Assembly: GCF_000764305.2 (NCBI RefSeq) | Contig: NW_025933300.1 | Location: forward strand, 142,087-206,086 | Direction: 5' to 3' | DNA: 64,000 nucleotides | Source: Hyalella azteca | Taxonomy: Eukaryota > Arthropoda > Malacostraca > Amphipoda > Hyalellidae | Shown: positions 37,084-48,059 of the stretch, one piece after another | Layout: every line of letters starts with the position of its first letter | Numbering within the stretch: the first letter of the stretch is position 1 | Position numbers and translations under genes: made by a program | Notes under the pieces: generated by a model | What the model saw: the letters and a program-made list of their open reading frames with translations, nothing else | What the model was told of the DNA's origin: nothing | Database searches by the model: none

Positions 37084-39148
37084 GTCGCCTGACTTCAGTG
37101 CTCGATATTGTCGTATTCCCACGGTGGCGTACAAAGCAGTGCAAGTGGAGGAAACACATGCCTGTCGATCAATACAATGATGAGCCCATGCAATGCTGGT
37201 CGCCGTGACAGGAAAAAATGAAGTACATGTTTTGGATATTGATTAGTACTTTAGTATAGATAATGACCCTTGCAAGCTGAGCAAGAGCAAACGGCCAGGG
37301 GAACCGAAGCTTATAATATGTTGCTAACAATCTCTGCTCTTGTTCAGGGTGGCCATCTTTTAGGGTTAACTTCTATATGAATAACTAAATTTGATGTCTT
37401 GAAGATGTCTTGAAGCGATTTTGAATGTTTTTTTTTTTTTGCTCCTGGAAGTTGAGCACTATAGGTTGATTATTAATGTAAAAATAACCGATGTGTAATG
37501 TTGGAAAAAAATAAATGTAAGCATAAATATTTTTACTTACGGATATTGATTTGTCGTGATTGAAGACGAATTAATTGTCATTTTTAATGAGTAGAACGCA
37601 CGCAGTTACACATATTTTCGCCCTTATTTTGAGAGTTTTTTTACTAGATAATTTTTTAAGTTGCGAGCCAAGGAAAATGTTTAGATGATACGATTTCTAT
37701 TGTTTATTGAAATTTCGTCAGCTTGCAAATGAACGATTATCCGAGCATGAGTCAACAGAAAACAGATTCACCAATCAAATTCAATTATTAGCCCATTGTT
37801 TAAGTGCATCTTTTTAAACACTTTGGGAAAGTTTTTCTGATATTAGGTGGAGTTAAGACCACAATTCAATTGTAGATGAGAATGAAAGCAAGTGCTAAAG
37901 TTAGACGTTTACTCTGCCTAGAAGTATCATGAAATTGCAAGTATTTTATAATTTATTTATATATAAATTCTGCACGCTATTTCTAAATTCTGCACAACTA
38001 ATAATTGATTTACGTAAGCTTTCATGCTTGTTTTCAGTTATATTTTTATGTATGAGTTATCGAAATCAAGTCATGCCTTCAGTAAAAGATTCGATATCAA
38101 ATATTTAAATAAAATAATTTACTCTAAATTCAAATGGAAACAAATTATTTATTGATGAAAATTTAAACTTCTCGGTTGATTATCTTACTTAGAATGCAAA
38201 ACGGGCGTCATGAAATGTCATGATTCTTGTCTGCCTTCAAGAATATTTTACATTCAGTTTTCTGAAAATTTGGCACGGGTGAGCAATCGAATAGAAAAAC
38301 AAAAATGTAACGATCATTTATTAGACTCTCGCGACGATCCGATCGTCTAATTTATACAACAAATTCCTATCTCGTTTCAACTTAAAAGTTCAATCATCAA
38401 ACATCAGACTTCAAACGTTTGTATTTGAATATAATTACTTTCGATAAATTCGCATGTATATGAACAAAAGTTGAAGGGTTAAAAAATAGGAATATATTGA
38501 ATGAATACCCGGACAACTGGTTTCAACAATGCAGCAGTTGGAAACATTTCGAAGTCATGTAAATAATTCCAAATTAACTTTGAAAATATAAGCCCCAATT
38601 ATGTGTACGTAAGATAAAAACTGAAGCACTGATTTATTTAAGCATTTCTCGGATGAATACCTCAAATTTGCCTGGCCAATGCACAGAGGCGCAGCCCTTC
38701 CCTGTTGCTGTTCTCGCTCAACCATCCATGCCTCGTCGTCCCCCTGAGCTTCGTTAACGCATCAGCGCTCGCTAGGATTATAGCGGTTTATACATGGCCG
38801 ATTGTCGAGGCCACCAAAAAATATCAGTGATGCTTTATATTGTGGTGTATACACAAAGTCCGTCTCCCGTATAAACAATACGCAATTGCTCCCGTATTGT
38901 GCCATACTCTCCCGAATACAACCACGCGTGACCTGACCGCGCGCTCATCAGCATGCGCACCTCCGCGCATTTGCTGAGACCGCAGGATGTACGCGAGACG
39001 GAATGCCTGTCATTCAAATAATTTATTCAGATGGGCTTTGTATTTTGTTATTGAATTCGTCACGCAGCGTCTGCTGATAGAGCAATTAAATCACATCTAC
39101 TGATGCGTGCAATTTTAAATGTCTTTTTTTTTTTATAGGAGGTATAAG
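37084..39148. other. Intergenic, no gene seen
   Basis: AT-rich. No coding motif, TIR or RNA gene recognised. A GC-richer patch at 38690-39000 has no family features. Confidence 0.35.
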
Positions 39149-39689
39149 CAGAGGTGGGTAGTAGCGGTAGCGGTTGCGGCACTACATTTAAGGCAATGTA
39201 GCGGTAGCGGTAGCGCCCGCTACATATTTAAGTAGCGATACGAGGTTTTGCCGCTACAGGGTTACCGCTACATTTATAGATAAAGCCTTTTGATTTTACT
39301 TAATAGTAATAAATATTATTTAAAAACCAGCATGATACATACATAATATAAATTACAGAATAAAACTGTACGAAAGATTTCGGTGTAATGTTGTCAACCT
39401 CAGCCTGTTACTATAGTGTCAACATGTTAGTTGTTACTTGTTAAGTTGTTACCAGTTACCACTTACAGGTACCGCAAAAGGGGGTTACATTGACTATTTT
39501 TATAAATGATGCCATTTTTTACTAGCTAAATTAAACTTAAATTGAAACATGCAAAATACAGGTCTATACTCTAGGTTCACTCACCATAAATTGCTGACTC
39601 CTGCCTCTCATAGTTTTGATGTAATTTCAAAAAATGTGATGGTCTTTGTTACCCCAGCTCTTGGGGTATCTTAGACTGGGTGGTAAAAT

Positions 39690-40190
39690 CAATTCAATTT
39701 TTTGGTAAAATAACTCCAATTAACTCCAGGTTTTGGTGCATTGCACTAGAACTCTTCTAGTTACATATGCAAGTGACAAATTTGAGGGATGTGTCATAGT
39801 TTGCAAATGGGAGGCGCCGCCATCGAATGGGGGAACTTAGACCACCTAATGGCAGCCGTGACGGGGTAATATTGACCAGCTTGGAAATTAAGTTAAAATT
39901 ACCATATATAAGACTCTGTGGAGTCTGAAACATAAAGAAAAACATTAATAGGTGTACCAGACATAAAATATGTTATATATGGTAATTTTAACTTAATTTC
40001 CAAGCTGGTCAATATTACCCCGTCACGGCTGCCATTAGGTGGTCAAAGCTCCCCCATTCGATGGCGGCGCCTCCCATTTGCAAACTATGACACTTTCCTC
40101 GAATTTGTCATTTGCATATGTAACTAGAAGAGTTCTACTACAATGCACCAAAACATGGAGTTATTTTATTAAAAAATAAAAAAATTGGAG
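39690..40190. repeat. Long inverted repeat (foldback), arms about 200 bp
   Basis: 39690-39910 is repeated in reverse complement at about 39975-40190 with few changes (for example AATATTGACCAGCTTGGAAA against TTTCCAAGCTGGTCAATATT). The spacer is about 60 bp. It could form a long hairpin RNA if transcribed. Confidence 0.9.
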
Positions 40191-40302
40191 GGGGTTCTAC
40201 GACAGGCTTTTAATAATAGCTCTTTTTCGTGGGTCACATTTTTCATTTTTTAACCTATTAGATATGCAAACTTTTTAGCGCATTTTCTCATTTATGGAAA
40301 AA

Positions 40303-40437
40303 ATGCACTGTTGTGCTCGCCATGTCCGTCTGTCTGTCTGTCTGTCCGTCCGTCCGTCCGAGACCTCAAGTTTTCGTCGTCGAGAAAATGCGCTCTCTGT
40401 CACTCACTGCAGTGAGTACCGAGTTATATTTTTTAAT
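40303..40437. repeat. Dispersed repeat with CTGTC/CGTC tract and a palindrome
   Basis: TGTGCTCGCCATGTCCGTC, then a CTGT/CCGT tract, then GAGAAAATGCGCTCTCTGTC and the 16-bp palindrome ACTCACTGCAGTGAGT (40402-40417). The same string of motifs recurs at 54288-54400. Confidence 0.85.
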
Positions 40438-41064
40438 CTTTCTATTGTGTTACGTAGCCTCAGTATTAGGCCTTTAATGCCCATTGACAAAATTTTTCTA
40501 TGTCAAATAGTTTTTGATTTTTGTTTTTTTTTTTGTTAAAAAAACTAAAAGTGGTCAAACTTACCCGGGAGTCAAAGTAACCCCCTTTTGTGGTATTTTT
40601 TCATGTTTCAGTTTGCTTACAGTAATTTTTACACAGTTATTTTTATATTTCACCTTCCCTACATGGACGTCTACTTTAATCTATCAATCTAAAAAATAAT
40701 CCACTTATACATACATATAAAAGACTGATTTTTTATATGTATACGTGGATAATTTTATAAACATTTTAGGGTAGTTGTAGGAGTAGTTTTTTTCCTGTCC
40801 TTGCCTTCGTAGTGACAGATTTTTATTTTATTTCTGAGGCTAGCAATTACTTTTTTCGTTTGCGCTGGTTAACATTTGCTAAAAAATATCTCCCACACAT
40901 AAAGATTTGGATATTGGGACTTTGACTTGAACGCAGTTTTTCCACATACCGAACCGGCCATTGAAATGCCTGACGTGGTCTTTACTCGGACGATTAACGT
41001 TATAAAATTGCATCATCATACTATATCGGTCTGACATAGCAGTACACGTGTTCGCTGATAATTC

Positions 41065-41790
41065 AGGGGGAGGTATACGCTCCAGAAAAACTAACACATT
41101 TTCTAACGGATCTTTCTGAAACTTCACACATATATGTAAAACCGAAATACAAGCACATTTTGTTCATATGATTTTTTTTTCGGAAAAATTCATAGAAAAC
41201 GTGAAATTCATAGAAAACGGACAAAAAGGGGGTACTCAAAAAATCTATCTCCTCCTACAGCTTTCAAGTTAAAGCAATGAGACATATACCATTCGATTCG
41301 TAAAGACCATACCAATCGAGAAACTTTAAGCCCGATTTTTTAATTTTGACCTTAGTTTTTTACACTCATCGCTGTAGCTTCAAAACTCTAGGAGGAGATA
41401 GGTTTGCCGTGACAATAACTGTGAATGTTCAGTACAGCGAGACGAAGTCCCGCGCGTATTGCAATAGGCACTCAATGTAACAAGGATACAAAACTAAACG
41501 TTACTGGAGCTTGATTCCAGTCAAGGATGGTGGGAACGACTGCATGCGGGTAACTGAAATGCAGCTCTAGCAGACACTCTATATATAGTGCTCGGCAGCT
41601 AATTTCCCCATATCTTAAATGTTAAAGAACTCCGCTACCCCCCACCCTTTCGCGACCTGCCGTGAACGCATAAATCAACGTACAGAGATGATTTTGGTAG
41701 TCTCTAATGAGTCAGAAAAGCAGCTTTAAGATGAGTATAAGAACCGGAGAATGTCATGATTGGCCGCTTCACGTCAGACGATCCCCTTTA
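41065..41790. mobile_element. Diverged copy of the TTAA-type element, opposite orientation
   Basis: The reverse complement of this region matches 23971-24863: an AAAGGGGATCGTC end near 41790, the CATAAATCAACGTACAGAGA block, the ATACCATTCGATT block near 41290, and a degenerate GGAGG...CGCTCC end near 41070. A further fragment (41870-41945) repeats the ATAAATCAACGTACAACGATGG part. Confidence 0.7.
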
Positions 41791-41949
41791 TGGTGCCCGG
41801 CCGGGTAATTTCCGCCTTAACTTAAATGAAGGCGCCCGGACACCTCCCCTCATTACGGGATCTGTCGCGAAAGCATAAATCAACGTACAACGATGGTTCT
41901 GGTACCGTTGTATGCGTCAGGAAAGCAGCTTTAAGGCCCTGGTTGAAAG

Positions 41950-42340
41950 TCGCGAGGCTTCTAACAGGCTTGGCTCTTCCCTAAGCGTTTCTTCACAAAT
42001 TAGAATAGACTTTACTCCACTCGTAAATGAGATGGCGAGATCGTTTTTTCCATGCTTACCCAGCTATTTATTTATAAGCGGCGACCAGTAATAAAAAATA
42101 TGTAAACTTTGTATTAAAAGTTTTAATGAGAGGAAATTTCAAGAAACTTTAAATATTATTGTTCATCAAGTCTGCGCCTTTTTTTACTTTTTTCGAGATG
42201 TAAAAGGGTTATAATTTGTATTTTCCATTGAATGGTATACTCGGCATTCCTTGATCAGCCTCCTTGTTGTAAATATTCTTTCTCAAAAAATAGTTATGAT
42301 CGAGCCTGCTGATACGCGGAGGGAAAATCCCGCATACTAG
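41950..42340. other. Intergenic, no gene seen
   Basis: AT-rich spacer before a LINE fragment. Confidence 0.4.
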
Positions 42341-43568
42341 CTGCTCAAATGGAGGCGTTATATGGCCTTAAGGCCATGATTGAAAGCCGAAAAGGAGGTT
42401 CTCAAGCGCCTTATCGCTGTAAATCCAAACAAGTCATGTGGACCAGACGGCTTCCACCCCAGATTACTCAAAGAATTAGCAACTGTCCTAGCCGGCCCTC
42501 TGACGTCATTTTTTCGAAAAACTTTGAACAAAGGGATCTTGCCGGCTGACTGGAAAGAAGCTCAAGTGACACCATTGTTCAAAAAAGGTGAAAAAGCTGC
42601 CCGGGCAACTATCGCCCTGTCAGTTTGACAAGTGTCGTTTGCAAGGTAATGGAATCTGTTGTGAGGGACCGATTGATCGATCATTTGACTGCCAAAAATC
42701 TCCTATAAGACTGTCAACATGGCTGTATTGCCGGGAGATCCTGCACCACTAACCTTTTGTCGACTCTGAACGAATGGACCCGCCTGCTGGACGAAAGGGG
42801 GCCAGTAGATGCAGTGTACCTCGATTTTGCCAAGGAATCTTTTTTTTTTCATTTCCGCTGTTGCGGAAATTGCAGTCTTTGGGAATTGACAGCAACGTAC
42901 TCACATGGATCAGAGATTTTCTAGTAGGGAGACGCCAACGTGTCAGTATTAATGGGTCCGTATCAAACTGGGCTCCAGTGCGCAGCGGCGTGCCACAAGG
43001 AAGAATTCTCAGGCCTGTTACAACGATCTTCCAGAAGCTGTGTCTAGCGTGTGCTCGATGTATGCTGACGACACCAAATTTATAATACATTGAAGAATAC
43101 GTCGCAAAAGTACAGTTACAAGGTTATCTTGACAGGCTGATTGACCGGGCTGATAAGTGGCAGCTGCGTTTTAACGCTGACAAATGTAAGGTAATCCACC
43201 TTGGCAAGAATAATGAACAGCAAGATTACAGTATGAGAAGACACGGTTGCAACGACAGAGTGATGATGTCGAAGTCGACACTGGAAAAATATTTAGGAGT
43301 TAATATCGACAATGAGTTGAAATTTTCGAAGCATATTGGAGGTCCAATAAGCGACTTGGACTGATCAGACGCTCTTTCGAGTTCCTAGATGCAGAAGCGA
43401 TGAAGCAGTTGTTTGTTGCTGTCGTGCGCCCGAACCTAGAGTTTGGAAACGTCGTGTGGTCACCGAAACTTGAAAAGGACAAAAATTTAATAGAGAGCGT
43501 TCAATGACGTGCAACAAGGATAGTTCCGGGCTTGAAAGGCAAGTCCTATGAGGAAAGATTAAAGATTA
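42340..43568 (+). mobile_element. CR1/L2-like LINE, RT region, frame-broken
   Basis: Shows the RT blocks in order across several frames: VLKRLIAVNPNKSCGPDGFH, LPADWKEAQVTPLFKKG, an IAGRSCTTNLLSTL block, VSNWAPVRSGVPQG, MYADDTKF, then LNIDNELKFSKHI-type and SYEERLKI. At least one insertion of T-rich DNA (about 42838-42855) and several shifts inactivate it. The 3' end is replaced by a minisatellite at 43568. Confidence 0.88.
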
Positions 43569-43750
43569 TCGCATGACCGTACTGAACCGTCGCGCTGTGG
43601 CCTTAATATCATGACCGTACTGAACCGTCGCGCTTTGGCCTTAATATTGCAGCGCATGACCGTACTGAACCGTCGCGCTGTGGCCTTAATATTGCAGTGC
43701 ATGACCGTACTGAACCGTCGCGCCCGTAGGCGCAGTAGCCGCAACATTGC
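43569..43750. repeat. Minisatellite of 40-46 bp, four copies
   Basis: Units start ATGACCGTACTGAACCGTCG at 43574, 43611, 43656 and 43701, ending CTTAATATTGCAGCGC or variants. The array abuts the LINE coding region at the SYEERLKI codons, so it interrupted or replaced the LINE 3' part. Confidence 0.88.
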
Positions 43751-44459
43751 AGCGTATGTTTACGAACTTGAGACTCGAGTGCTCGGGTTACTGGACGTAA
43801 AGGAATTTAAATTACACATTAAAATGTGCATTAAATTTGTATTAGGTAGAAAAAATTAAAATGCAAAACTAATCATAATGAGTCAGTCAGCATGAATAAT
43901 ATTGTCGTGTCAATTGGATCTTGGCAGCATTTTTGCACGACGATTCCTGCTACGATTTTAGCAGACCAACCCTCGTTTACACGCCCGAATAATCCAGCAT
44001 AAGCAGTGACAATGAAGGCTGACAATAAAAACACAGTTTTGATGTTGCTGACGAAATGTATCCAGAATTTATCGTAGCAAAATGCTTGATGCTATGTCGG
44101 CATATATCTCAATCAAGTTATATTTAAAATTTGGTCACCTTATCAGTTCCCCTGGACTGGTGTCATCACATATCTACATCGATGTACTGATTTATCTTTG
44201 TTTCCAGTTCAACAAGTTATTGAGGCCGATAACCGTATAAATTTTGAGATTGTTCTTCATCTGGAGCACCGACTTCGCCGTAACGCTTAACACTCGACGA
44301 GATGCTCTTCACAACAAAATGTGACATGATACTCTTTGGGGCGACGTTGTAACGTCCTGCGTGTACGGGCTGGGTTAAACTTTCTGTGGTTGCGTATTGA
44401 TAGCGGTAATGTGATATGTTAGAGGGCTAAGTGACGTTCGAGAAAAATTTAACTAGCAA
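43751..44459. other. Intergenic, no gene seen
   Basis: No recognised coding or structural feature. Confidence 0.35.
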
Positions 44460-44529
44460 AGTTACCTGACGCTGCCTTTGATCAGGATGTCGTCTGGTAG
44501 AAAACCAGCACTTACAGAGCGAATGAGCG

Positions 44530-45035
44530 AACCTAGCATAGAATAGAATAGGAGTGTCGGCATTGAAGAAAATAGGCCCATGGCCTGTTGCCGATTCTTG
44601 AATTTTTCGTGACTTGATTCACAAGGAATCCGGCCTTTAAAACCCGATCCTTCCATAACTGACTATTGCGATTGAGATAGCTACTGGACTTGTCACATAG
44701 GTCCGTAATTTGCTAGGCATTTTAAGACTGAACATATGCTCCAGCATAGCTTCGTCCGGACTTATTGCCTGGTCCGTAATTTGCTAGGCATTTTAAGACT
44801 GAACATATGCTCCTGCATCGCTTCGTCAAGTCTGTTTTTGAAGGCGTTCATACTGGAAGCGTTAACGATGCTATCAGGGAGGCAGTTCCACATGTCGGTG
44901 ACTCGAAGCGAGAAGAAATTTTGTCGCGTGGATGAGTTGCAACGCAGTTTTTTTAGTTTATAGTCGTGGCCCCTGGTGTTAGTTCTTGTTTCAAATTCTA
45001 GTAATCCTTCTGGGACCTTGTATAAGCCATGAGAT
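44530..45035 (-). mobile_element. CR1/L2-like LINE 3' end, minus strand
   Basis: Minus-strand coding LYKVPEGLLEFETRTNTRGHDY, then FFSLRVTDMWNCLPDSIVN and SMNAFKNRLDEAMQEHMFS is the C-terminal block of this LINE family. The 3' UTR (AAGAATCGGCAACAGG near 44600) ends in a TATTC-type repeat near 44540. A segment of about 71 bp is tandemly duplicated at 44699-44757 and 44770-44828. Confidence 0.8.
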
Positions 45036-45640
45036 AGGCTTATGTTGTGAGAAATAGGATTATCGATCACTTGACTGATCACCATCTCATATCAGATTGT
45101 CAACATGGTTTTATCGCCGGTAGATCCTGCACCACTAACTTATTATCTACGTTGAACGATTGGACTCGCCTGCTGGACGAAAGGGAGCCAGTGGATGCAT
45201 TGTACCTCGATTTTGCCAAAGCATTTGACAGTGTTCCGCATGAGCGGCTGTTGCGTATTATTCATTTATTAAATATTCATTCATGGAATCTCCACCAACA
45301 AAGTCGTGCAGCGCGTGAGTGGTTGATTTCTTCTCGCTTCGAATCACCGACATATGGAACAGCCTCCCCAATGACATGGTTGGCGCTCCAAGTATGAACG
45401 CGTTCAAGAACAGACTAGATAAAGCTATGGAAAAATATATGTTGAGATTTAAAATGCCTAGCACCATATCGAACCCGGTGGAAGTCTAGTAGCTACTTGA
45501 AACTATCGTCAGTCATGATAATATCAGGTCAAATGAAACGATATTAGATCTTCTGTGAACAAGGCACGAAAAGGAAAAGAATCGGCGACAGGACACATCA
45601 GGCCTACACTTCAGCGCCGAGATCAATATGTTATGTTCAA
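45036..45640 (+). mobile_element. CR1/L2-like LINE mosaic, plus strand
   Basis: Opens with an RT segment (DRIIDHL-like, IAGRSCTTNLLSTLNDWTRLLDE, DFAKAFDSVPHERLL) that stops at about 45255. It jumps to the C-terminal block (FFSLRITDMWNSLPNDMVG...SMNAFKNRLDKAMEKYM) and the 3' UTR with AATCGGCGACAGG and a TATGTTATG end. The middle of the element is deleted. It is head-to-head with the minus-strand fragment before it. Confidence 0.82.
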
Positions 45641-45649
45641 TATGTTATG

Positions 45650-46076
45650 AGACAAAGTAGACCCTGTGAGTCAAGGCTAACATCATGATAACGCTTGGCA
45701 AAAGGAATTCGAAACGATGACAAACTTTGAACTGGGATAAAATCTATCACATTTTTGGAATATGAAAAAACTTGAAGCCGAAGAAAATGAACGAATTAAT
45801 TTCAAGTTTCAAACAGTAATTTTGATGGCAAAAAACTAAAGATCTGTAATTTATTTAGTATATGGAAAATAAAAATATTGAACAAATAATGCAGAAATAT
45901 TTAAAAATATTGATACACTTTGAATCCTTTTAAATTGATCGCCTACTCAATTGTATGAATGACATGTTTAATATCCCGAATATCTAGGTGACTTGATTTC
46001 ATGATAAACATGACACTAATAATTAAAACAGTTATCCGTATGAAAACATTCTCAGATAGACAGAAGACGAAGAAAA
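45650..46076. other. Intergenic, no gene seen
   Basis: AT-rich spacer. Confidence 0.35.
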
Positions 46077-47049
46077 TTGTTCAAAGTGAGGTGGAACTCA
46101 ATCCGTGACCGCCATGACTCTACAGTCCCTCCCGTGCAAGGCCCCGCCGGCCACGCGGTAGGTGGTCATCGTGGCCAACAGCTCCACCGTCAGCGCCGCG
46201 TCGGTTCATTCCCAGAGAATTTTGCCAGACGCTGGATTCTTTATGAAGCCCAACCCGTCACCCATTAAAGTCACCTCAGCTCATGGAACCTTCCTTGATG
46301 TTAACGAAACGTCTGAAACTTTGCTGGCGATGTCAAATGCTATATTTCCATTTTAAATTCCTTAACATTTTATTTCATTTGTACGGCCGTAAATTTGTCC
46401 GAGACGTGTCAAAAACTCGAGTTATGCTAGGTGGGGATATTTAAAATGTTTCTCGTTATTGATGATTATCTGGTTTCCTCGTTAGCTTTAAATATTGAGC
46501 CTTTATGATGCCATTCTTTCTAGCTATCCCGCAACCCGGTGAAGGTGATCATGATCAACGACCGCCTGGTGAGAGAAGCTCGAGGAGGATGGAAGACGGG
46601 CTTGTGAACGAGGCGCTCTGTCAACGCCACATGAACGCACCTCAGCTTGTTTTTGAAAGAGGTGTTTTTAAATTTTTAATTTTAGCTCTAAGTGAGGACA
46701 ATTTGAATACTGTCCATGTAATAGAGGATACCGGCTTTTTTCTGGTATCGCGAAATGAACAAAAGCTTCAACAAGCTCGTGCTAGAGCATGTCGCTCTCC
46801 AGACGGCCTACTTCGCATCACCACCAACAGCGGATACCGCTGTGGAGGAACGTCTGCTTGCGTTACGAACCATAACCGCAGAGCTGCAAGAAAACCGAAG
46901 GGGCGATCGGCAAAAGAAGTTGAGACTGAAGAGCGGCGTGAAGAACTGGAGGACGCCCCCAGCGAAAGTTATTTTTATTTGTGAATTTCATAGCTACGAA
47001 TGTCAACAAAAAATAAATGATCCTTGCTTTAACCTTCAATGCCTTCTAT
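46077..47049 (+). other. Coding-like region, possible exons of an unidentified gene
   Basis: GC-richer than its surroundings, with splice-like sites: a possible short exon 46532-46580 (after TTCTTTCTAG, before GTGAGA; translates LSRNPVKVIMINDRL), and a later open frame containing LVLEHVALQTAYF and TAVEERLLALRTITAELQENRRGD, which looks helical. I cannot assign a family or a single reading frame. It could be a decayed gene. Confidence 0.25.
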
Positions 47050-47094
47050 AACTCACCTTGTCAGCAGTTAGTAACATGCCGGATCAGTGGCAAT

Positions 47095-47950
47095 CAGAGC
47101 TGGGCAGCGCTACTTTGAAATGTAGCGGCGCTACCGCTACATGCTCTAAAGGTAGCGGGCGCTGCCGCTACCGCTACACCCGCTAGATTGTAGCGAGCAC
47201 TGCTACAGTAAAATGTAGCGCCGCTACATTAGCCGCTACAATGGCCAAAATTCTTAGAAATCTCTAAATATTTATTGTTCTGCTTTTGGGATTTACTCCT
47301 AAACATTTAATGATAATAAAACATTTTCAAAACATATCAATGCAACTTTATTGCAATTAACCTAACCGAACTAGTACGGGTTAGATACAGTAAATAAAAG
47401 TTACAGTTATTTTTATGTTTTACCTTCTCTACATGGATGTCTACTTTAATCTACCAATTTCAGAAATTATCCACATATACATATAAAAATTTATTTGTAT
47501 GTGGATTATTTTTGAGATTGATAGATTAAAGTAGACATCCATGTAGGTGAGGTGAAATATAAAAATAACTGTGTAAAAATAACTAGTAAACTGAAACATG
47601 AAAAAATACCTGTAAGTGGTAACTGGCAACAACTTAACAAGTAACAACTAACATGTTGACACTAGTAACAGGCTGAGGTTGACAACATTACATCGAAATA
47701 TTTCGTACAGTTTTATTCTCTAATTTATTTTATGTATGTATCCTGCTGGTTTTTAAATGATATTTAATACTTTTAAGTAAAATCTAATGGCGTTATCTAT
47801 AAATGTAGCGGTAGCGCTGTAGCGTCAAAACCTCGTATCACTATTTAAATATGTAGCGGGAGCTACCGCTACTGCTACATTGCCTTAAATGTAGCGCCGC
47901 TACAGAAAATGTAGCGGCCGCTACATGTAGCGCGCTACTGCCAACCTCTG
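47095..47950. mobile_element. hAT-like non-autonomous element with 8-bp target duplication
   Basis: An 856-bp element with ends CAGAGCTGGGCAGCGCTAC and, on the other strand, CAGAGGTTGGCAGTAGCGCG, flanked by GTGGCAAT (47087-47094) and GTGGCCAT (47951-47958), an 8-bp duplication with one mismatch. Subterminal regions are full of GTAGCGG motifs on both strands, as in many hAT MITEs. The interior has an inverted repeat (about 47402-47490 against 47500-47575). No transposase. Confidence 0.88.
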
Positions 47951-48059
47951 GTGGCCATGAATTAAAATCGTGAAGATCGGACCCTAAAAATAGCTTAATA
48001 AACTGACTTTGTTAAAATTGTAATTACAAAATCGGGATAAAATAGTTTATTTGGCACCA

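Larger units (their letters stand above)
39472..40593. mobile_element. TA-flanked TIR element nested in the hAT copy, with long internal foldback
   Basis: TIRs of about 23 bp (CCGCAAAAGGGGGTTACATT and, from the other end, CCACAAAAGGGGGTTACTTT) are flanked by TA at 39470-39471 and 40594-40595. The intact hAT copy (about 47600-47625) carries the uninterrupted site CTTACAGGTATTTTTTCATG with one TA, proving a precise insertion. The 1122-bp element has no transposase. It contains a hairpin (39690-40190) and a GTCCGTCTG-rich block. Confidence 0.85.
39149..40720. mobile_element. Truncated hAT-like element interrupted by a nested insertion
   Basis: The left end CAGAGGTGGGTAGTAGCGG and the following GTAGCGG-rich subterminal repeats match, in reverse orientation, the right end of the element at 47095-47950. 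Homology runs through 39471, is broken by the 1.1-kb insert at 39472-40593, and resumes at 40594-40720 (matching the reverse complement of about 47460-47610). The right end is missing. No transposase. Confidence 0.78.
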
